A DNA stretch of 64,000 nucleotides, from assembly GCA_964396055.1 (NCBI GenBank), contig CAYNDV010000003.1, forward strand, positions 1 to 64,000. Direction: 5' to 3'. The DNA comes from CAYJPV01 sp964396055. Lineage in GTDB: Bacteria; Acidobacteriota; Vicinamibacteria; Vicinamibacterales; JAKQTR01. Below the pieces are notes generated by a model, which saw only the letters and a list, made by a program, of their open reading frames with translations, was not told the origin of the DNA and ran no database searches. How positions within the stretch are numbered: the stretch's first letter is position 1; each line of letters begins with the position of its first letter. Below, piece by piece: positions 59,031 through 64,000 of the stretch. The position numbers and the translations under genes were made by a program.

Positions 59031-61283
59031 GTGAGGCGTCGTCTCGTGCTCGCATCCGTCGCGTTCATCCTGGCGTGGGCGCCTGCGGCCAGGCTGCAGT
59101 CGGGGCCGCCGGCGCTGCCGCCGTCGCTCGACGCCCGGCTCGCGGCGTTGTTCGGGGGCGGCGAGTTCACGGCGCAGGGCATGGGCCCGATGGCCTGGCT
59201 CGACGGTGGCCGCCGCTACACCGCCATCCCCCGCGGGTCGAAGGACATCGTGGCCTTCAACACCGCGACGGGCGCCAGCGAGGTGCTCGTGCCATCAACG
59301 GCCCTGACCCCGCCCGGCGCGGCGGGTCCCCTCGAGGTGGATGACTACGCCTGGTCGGCCGACCGCGCGAAACTGCTCGTCTTCACCAATACGCGGCGGG
59401 TCTGGCGTCAGAACACCCGGGGCGACTACTGGGTGCTGGATGTCGCCGCCCGCACGCTGCGCAAGCTGGGTGGCGACGCTCCCGAGTCGTCGCTGATGTT
59501 CGCGAAGTTCTCGCCGGACGGCTCGCGCGTAGCCTACGTGCGTGCGCAGAACCTCTACGTCGAGACGCTGGCCACCGGCGCCATCCGCGCGGTGACGACC
59601 GACGGCGGGGGCGACATCATCAACGGCACTTCGGACTGGGTGAACGAGGAGGAGTTCTCGATCCGGGACGGTTTCCGCTGGAGCCCGGACGGCCGGCGGC
59701 TGGCGTTCTGGCAGTTCGACACCCGCGGCGTCGAGCGCTTCACGCTCATCAACAACACGGACGCCCTCTATCCGCGCACCACCGTGTTCCCCTACCCCAA
59801 GCCGGGCACTACGAATTCGGCCGTGCGCGTGGGCATCGCCGACCTGCAGGCCGCGGCGACGACGTGGGTGAAGACGGACGGAGACGCGCGCGATCACTAC
59901 ATCCCGTGGATCGCCTGGGCCGACGCCGGCACCCTGGCGCTCCAGCACATGAACCGCCTGCAGAACCGGAACGACTTCCTGCTGGCGGACGCCGCCACGG
60001 GTGACGTGCGGCGCCTGTTCCGGGACGAGTCGGCCACGTGGCTCGACACGGGTGATCCCGTGGAGCCGCTCGCCGGCGGTCGGGAGTTCACCTGGGTCAG
60101 CGAGGCAAGCGGCTGGCGGCACGTCCACGCGATCGCGCGGGCCGACGGGCAGTCGCGGGACCTCACGCCGTTCGCGGCCGACATCGTCGACGTGGCCGCC
60201 GTCGATGCGGCCGGCGACCGCGTGTACGTCACCGCGTCGCCGCGCGACGCCACGCAACGGTACTTGTACGTCGTCCGGACGACGCCCGGCAGCCAGCCGG
60301 TGCGCATCACGCCGTCCGATCAGCCGGGGTGGCACAGCTACAACATCTCGCCTGATGGGCGCTGGGCGGTGCATACGTGGTCCCGCTTCGACACGCCGCC
60401 GCGGGTGGACATCGTCAGCCTGCCGACGCATCGGCGTATCCGGATGGTGGTCGACAACGCCGAACTGGCGGCCCGCGTGGCGCCGCTGGTGACGCCGCCG
60501 GTGGAGTTCGTCAAGGTGGACGTGGGCGGGGGCGTCAGCCTGGATGGCTGGGTGCTGAAGCCGCGCGCGTTCGACCCGACGCGGAAGTATCCCCTGTTCG
60601 TCCACGTCTACGGCGAGCCCGCCAGCACGACGGTCACGGACCGGTGGGGCGGGTCGGGCATGCTGTTCCACCGGGCGCTCGCGGACCAGGGCTATATCGT
60701 GGCGTCGTTCGACAACCGCGGCACGCCCGCGCCGAAAGGCGCCGCCTGGCGCAAGGTGGTGTACGGCGCCGTCGGCGAGTTGTCGGCGAAGGAACAGGCG
60801 GCGGCGGTGGCCGCGCTGGCGGCCGCGCGGCCCTACATCGATCTCTCCCGCGTCGGCATCTGGGGCTGGAGCGGCGGCGGATCGAACACCCTGAACGCCC
60901 TCTTCCGCTACCCGGACGTGTACGCCGTGGGCATCTCGGTGGCTCCGGTGCCCGACCAGACGTTGTACGACACGATCTACCAGGAACGGTACATGGGCCT
61001 GCCTGGCACGAATGCCGACGGGTACCGCCGCGGATCGCCGATCTCGTTCGCGGACGGGCTGAAGGGCCGTTTGCTCGTCATCCATGGCACCGGCGACGAC
61101 AACGTCCACTACCAGGGCGTGGAGCGCCTGATCAACCGGCTGGTGGAACTCGGGAAGCACTTCGACGTGATGGTGTACCCGAACCGCAGCCATTCCATCT
61201 CGGAGGGGCCGGGCACCACGCTGCACGTGCGGCGGCTCGTGGCCCGGTACCTGCTCGAACACCTGCCGGCGGGACCGCGGTGA
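59031..61283 (+). CDS. Secreted dipeptidyl peptidase IV-like S9 serine peptidase
   Basis: A 750-residue peptidase. Signal peptide (LVLASVAFILAWAPAARLQ); an N-terminal beta-propeller holding the substrate N-terminus anchor DWVNEEEF (Glu-Glu motif of DPP IV); C-terminal alpha/beta hydrolase with Ser 614 in GWSGGG, Asp 689 in HGTGDDNVH and His 721 in NRSHSI. It should release X-Pro or X-Ala dipeptides from peptides in the periplasm or medium. GTG 59031 is chosen because GGAGG lies five bases upstream; an upstream ATG (58968) lies before the -10 box. Confidence 0.93.
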   Translation: MRRRLVLASVAFILAWAPAARLQSGPPALPPSLDARLAALFGGGEFTAQGMGPMAWLDGGRRYTAIPRGSKDIVAFNTATGASEVLVPSTALTPPGAAGPLEVDDYAWSADRAKLLVFTNTRRVWRQNTRGDYWVLDVAARTLRKLGGDAPESSLMFAKFSPDGSRVAYVRAQNLYVETLATGAIRAVTTDGGGDIINGTSDWVNEEEFSIRDGFRWSPDGRRLAFWQFDTRGVERFTLINNTDALYPRTTVFPYPKPGTTNSAVRVGIADLQAAATTWVKTDGDARDHYIPWIAWADAGTLALQHMNRLQNRNDFLLADAATGDVRRLFRDESATWLDTGDPVEPLAGGREFTWVSEASGWRHVHAIARADGQSRDLTPFAADIVDVAAVDAAGDRVYVTASPRDATQRYLYVVRTTPGSQPVRITPSDQPGWHSYNISPDGRWAVHTWSRFDTPPRVDIVSLPTHRRIRMVVDNAELAARVAPLVTPPVEFVKVDVGGGVSLDGWVLKPRAFDPTRKYPLFVHVYGEPASTTVTDRWGGSGMLFHRALADQGYIVASFDNRGTPAPKGAAWRKVVYGAVGELSAKEQAAAVAALAAARPYIDLSRVGIWGWSGGGSNTLNALFRYPDVYAVGISVAPVPDQTLYDTIYQERYMGLPGTNADGYRRGSPISFADGLKGRLLVIHGTGDDNVHYQGVERLINRLVELGKHFDVMVYPNRSHSISEGPGTTLHVRRLVARYLLEHLPAGPR

Positions 61284-61315
61284 TGCGGCCCGGACGGCGC
61301 CTCAGAGAGGGACTC

Positions 61316-62110
61316 ATGAAGAAGCTGCTGTGCCTCGTGCTAGTGGCCCTGGTGTGGGCCGCGCCGGCATCCGGCCAGAACACCACCGTGCCGCTCACCG
61401 GACCGTGCGCCGATGTCGTGGCCCTGCAGAGAGCCCTCGACCGCGACGAGGGCATCCTGCGCGACTGGCCGAACCTGGGCCGCTTCCGCGAAGCCAATCA
61501 GGAACTGCCGCCACCCGCGCCGGGTCAGGCACGCGTCGTGTTCCTGGGTGACTCGATCACCGACAACTGGAACAACGCCGGGTTCGGCGGCTTCTTCCCG
61601 GGCAAGCCGTACATCAACCGCGGCATCAGCGGCCAGACGACGCCGCAGATGCTGCTGCGCTTCCGCCACGACGTGATCGCACTGAAGCCCGCCGCCGTCG
61701 TCATCCTGGCCGGCACCAACGACATCGCCGGCAACACCGGCCCGATGTCCCTGGAGATGATCCAGGACAACTTCGCAACGATGGGTGAACTCGCCAGGGC
61801 CCACGGCATCCGCTTCGTGATCGCCTCCGTGCTGCCCATCCACGACGCCGGGCGCGGCGCCGACGGGAACCCCGTGGTGCAGTCACGCCGCCGGCCGCCG
61901 GAGAAGATCAACGCCCTCAATGCCTGGCTGGCCGACTTCGCGAAACGCGCCGGGCACGTCTACCTCGATTACGCGTCGGCGTTGACCGACGCGCAGGGCT
62001 TCCTCAAGTCGGACCTGGCGGATGACGGCCTGCATCCGAACGCGAAGGGGTACGCGGTGATGGTCCCGCTGGTGGAGCAGGCGATCCAACAGGCGCTGCA
62101 GAAGCGCTGA
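61316..62110 (+). CDS. Secreted SGNH/GDSL hydrolase
   Basis: A 264-residue esterase-fold protein with a signal peptide (LLCLVLVALVWAAPASGQ). SGNH blocks are complete: VVFLGDSITDNW (Ser), NRGISGQTT (Gly), LAGTNDIAGN (Asn) and DDGLHPNAKGY (Asp/His). Such proteins deacetylate polysaccharides or act as lysophospholipases; here a carbohydrate esterase role is plausible from context only. ATG 61316 follows GAGAGGGA; ATG 61283, which overlaps the S9 stop codon as TGATG, is an alternative that would add 11 residues before the leader. Confidence 0.9.
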   Translation: MKKLLCLVLVALVWAAPASGQNTTVPLTGPCADVVALQRALDRDEGILRDWPNLGRFREANQELPPPAPGQARVVFLGDSITDNWNNAGFGGFFPGKPYINRGISGQTTPQMLLRFRHDVIALKPAAVVILAGTNDIAGNTGPMSLEMIQDNFATMGELARAHGIRFVIASVLPIHDAGRGADGNPVVQSRRRPPEKINALNAWLADFAKRAGHVYLDYASALTDAQGFLKSDLADDGLHPNAKGYAVMVPLVEQAIQQALQKR

Positions 62111-62170
62111 TCAGGCGAGGGCGGCAGCCGCGGCCGAAGCGCCGCCACGCATCGCGGGCGGGCTGTTGGC

Positions 62171-62866
62171 CTACTGGTACTGGAAGTTCGCGCAGGGCAC
62201 GAGCGTCTCGAGGACCTCCCACTTGGCGCTCGATCGCATCCCGCCCATGAGTTCGACGTCCGGCAGTTGCCGTGTGTCGCCCATGCGGTTCAGCTTGACG
62301 CTGCCGCTGTACTGCGAGCGGCTGAAGATCTGGAGCAGTTGCGGGATCGACGTCCCGTAATCCGACGAGGAACCCGGCCGTCCGCCCTCGCACCGCACCT
62401 GGTAGGTCACGGGCGGAGCCGTGGGCTGGGTCTTCATCAGCATGTCGAACTGGTCCGACACCGACGTCACCTTCTGGTTGGCGTCTTCGGCCACCACCAG
62501 GTCGACGCCGAGGCTCGCCCACACCGTGAACGGCCGCGGCGTCATCGCCTCCGCCGACAGCGTGTTGGTGCAGTCCCGCGCGCCGCCGAAGGCGTAGCTC
62601 CTGAGGCGCGTCAACGTGACGGTGTTCTGCTGGTAGCGGACCTCGCCCCCCTGCTCCGGGAAGATGAGGTCCATCTTGAATGCGCCTTCCGCAGCGTTGA
62701 CGGTGCCCCGGAATCCCGGTTTCGGCGCTGGCGTGACCACGATCGTGCCGGTCAACTGCACCCGGCGGCACCGCGCGCCCGCCTGCCCGTCGACGTCGGC
62801 CGGCGCCAGCCACGCCAGAAATGCCGCCATCACCACCGCTGCTGTCGCCGCGCGTCCGAACGCCAT
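62171..62866 (-). CDS. Secreted protein of unknown function
   Basis: A 231-residue protein with a signal peptide (AATAAVVMAAFLAWLAPADVDGQ). The mature part is beta-rich, with four cysteines in two spaced pairs (GARCRRV, ARDCTN, VRCEGG and VPCANF), suggesting disulphides in the periplasm. I recognise no family. It lies directly downstream, on the same strand, of the DUF5916-like barrel gene (56 bases apart) and may be co-expressed with it. TATGAT on the minus strand near 62917-62922 is a possible -10 of its own. It is convergent with the SGNH hydrolase gene. Confidence 0.7.
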   Translation of the reverse strand: MAFGRAATAAVVMAAFLAWLAPADVDGQAGARCRRVQLTGTIVVTPAPKPGFRGTVNAAEGAFKMDLIFPEQGGEVRYQQNTVTLTRLRSYAFGGARDCTNTLSAEAMTPRPFTVWASLGVDLVVAEDANQKVTSVSDQFDMLMKTQPTAPPVTYQVRCEGGRPGSSSDYGTSIPQLLQIFSRSQYSGSVKLNRMGDTRQLPDVELMGGMRSSAKWEVLETLVPCANFQYQ

Positions 62867-62922
62867 CTTGGCCCGCTCCCCCGCGCCGGGCCTGGGCCGT
62901 CCCGGCGCAAGCGGATCATAGA

Positions 62923-64000
62923 TCAGAACGTCCAGGCGTACCCGATCTTGGCGAACACGGTCCGGTCCTGCTGGACGAGGACGTCCGGATCGACGCCCTC
63001 GCGGGTGTCCGTGTAGCCGAGGAAGAAGACGGTGCGCGGATTCACCTTGTAGGACAGGAGCATCTGCGTGAACGTACCGGCAAACGATCGGTCGCGGCCG
63101 TCGGCGTAGCGCGCCGGATCGTACGTGTAGTCCGTGAACTGGACCGTGCCGCGGACGAAGAAGCGCGACGTGAACTGCCAGGTCAGACGCACGTCGGCCA
63201 TGCGCGCGTCGTACAACTGCCCCTCGTCGACCCGCATACGTTCCCAGGTCGGTGCAACCGCCAGCTGCAGGCGGCGCCCGAGGCGCTGCTGCAGTTCGCC
63301 CTGCAGCCGCGTCCGTTCTCCGGGCCTGGCCTGGGCGTAGTCGATGCGATCGCCAAGCCAGAGGTTGATGAAGTAGCTGGTGGCGCCGGTCGGCTGTCCG
63401 CAGTGGTGCACGTACCACGTCGTCTGGTCGAAGACCTGCCCGCCATACGCCTCGCGCTTCCGGGTGAACTGGACGCCGATGTGGGACTGCAGCGGACCCT
63501 GGTAGTTGGCCCCGGCGATGGCGGTGCGCACCAGGAAGCTGCCGCGCTGTGTCTGATCGTGCGTCACGTCGGCAAAGACGTTGATGTTCGTGAACCACGT
63601 GCGCGCACCGGGCAGCCATTGATAGCGGGCGTAGCCCCGCGCGCGCTGGTAGTCCACCTGCGGCATGAAGCCGAGGTCGGCCCGGAACCCGTCCCCAACG
63701 GACGAATACGAGGCTGTCGCGTACACGTGGCGCGTGGAGCGGATGTAGGACACCGTGGCGGCCGCGTCACTGAAGGCTCCGTCCGGCTGCCGATACCGGA
63801 ACGCGACCGGCGCGGGATACGTGGTGGTCGAGCCGAGCACCTGGAACGACACCCGGTCCTTGCGCGTGAACCGCAGGTTGCCATCCACGCCGGCCACCCG
63901 GTTCGAGTAGTCGCCGCCTTCGCGCACCGTGGCCATGGCGCCCACGGTGTACTGCGTGCCGATGTCGTGCTTGTAGCGGAAGACGCCGGAGGTGGACGCC
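62923..64000 (-). CDS. DUF5916-like outer-membrane beta-barrel protein (C-terminal part, cut by window edge)
   Basis: The frame is open to the right edge, giving at least 358 residues of a longer protein. Alternating strands with aromatic ends (GYARYQWLPGARTWFTNINVFADVT, RFFVRGTVQFTDYTYDPA) and the terminal MLLSYKVNPRTVFFLGYTDT...VFAKIGYAWTF are typical of the C-terminal barrel of DUF5916 proteins, which carry an N-terminal carbohydrate-binding (CBM9-like) domain in full-length form. That N-terminal part would lie beyond base 64000. Its function is unknown; it is often found in acidobacteria and Bacteroidetes. Confidence 0.75.
   Translation of the reverse strand, partial: ASTSGVFRYKHDIGTQYTVGAMATVREGGDYSNRVAGVDGNLRFTRKDRVSFQVLGSTTTYPAPVAFRYRQPDGAFSDAAATVSYIRSTRHVYATASYSSVGDGFRADLGFMPQVDYQRARGYARYQWLPGARTWFTNINVFADVTHDQTQRGSFLVRTAIAGANYQGPLQSHIGVQFTRKREAYGGQVFDQTTWYVHHCGQPTGATSYFINLWLGDRIDYAQARPGERTRLQGELQQRLGRRLQLAVAPTWERMRVDEGQLYDARMADVRLTWQFTSRFFVRGTVQFTDYTYDPARYADGRDRSFAGTFTQMLLSYKVNPRTVFFLGYTDTREGVDPDVLVQQDRTVFAKIGYAWTF

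Noticed and set aside
1..64000. CRISPR array, tRNA, rRNA, prophage or insertion sequence
   Set aside because: No spaced direct repeats, cloverleaf sequence, transposase or phage-like gene was seen; the tandem and palindromic repeats described lack the features of these elements.

Overview
The window is GC-rich chromosomal DNA from a free-living, diderm, polysaccharide-degrading bacterium. The best fit is an acidobacterium of the Vicinamibacteria (subdivision 6) type. The reasons are an Oar-like TonB receptor with a carboxypeptidase-regulatory-like domain and no SusD partner, many large secreted hydrolases, Tat-exported Gfo/Idh/MocA oxidoreductases, a BNR-repeat giant protein and a DUF5916-like outer-membrane barrel. 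This assignment is inference from gene content. I see no tRNA, rRNA, CRISPR array, phage or transposase gene.

Layout. 0.1-2.0 kb: an Asp/Glu racemase-like gene and a D-Ala-D-Ala-ligase-like ATP-grasp gene. 2.0-7.8 kb (minus): CapA-like phosphatase, secreted M28 peptidase, Tex. 7.9-9.9 kb: CocE/S15 hydrolase. 9.9-14.1 kb: histidine utilisation genes hutH-hutU-hutC with a palindromic operator at hutH. 14.2-16.8 kb: a two-component-style beta-propeller sensor whose kinase is replaced by a small Cys-rich tail. 17-24.5 kb: methyltransferase, two Tat Gfo/Idh/MocA proteins, GH29 fucosidase with a ROK kinase, an orphan FtsX/MacB permease, DinB. 24.6-31.5 kb: a sensor kinase/response regulator pair divergent from a TolC-MacA-MacB(ATPase)-MacB(permease) efflux operon. 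31.5-32.6 kb: MarR regulator and YceI. 32.6-37.6 kb: CE15-like esterase, YgjP-like metallopeptidase, an unknown secreted protein, an ABC-2 exporter. 37.7-58.9 kb: a carbohydrate region with a BNR protein, FucP-like permease, GH43, an Oar-type TonB receptor, a beta-helix/DUF6298-like protein, a LamG/toroid protein, a PL10-like pectate lyase and a GH95 fucosidase. 59-64 kb: DPP IV-like S9 peptidase, SGNH hydrolase, an unknown secreted protein, and a DUF5916-like barrel cut by the right edge.

How it works together. The 41-59 kb block reads as a SusD-less polysaccharide-utilisation locus for a fucosylated pectic or hemicellulosic polymer: surface lyases and glycosidases, TonB-dependent uptake, then fucose-type import. 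The 24.6-31.5 kb block reads as a self-contained regulated efflux system, with three 10-bp-phased direct repeats between the regulator and the pump.

The most interesting non-coding signals are: (i) three different heptanucleotide tandem arrays in the first 8 kb; (ii) a 21-bp palindrome (arms AAATCAATCC and GGATTGATTT) in three copies, two of them sitting on stop codons; (iii) an identical 12-mer in inverted orientation in front of marR and in front of yceI; (iv) a set of genes with a -10 box 6-8 bases before the start codon and no Shine-Dalgarno, suggesting leaderless mRNAs; and (v) a cluster of three hairpins with interspersed GCCACGAAG words before hutC.
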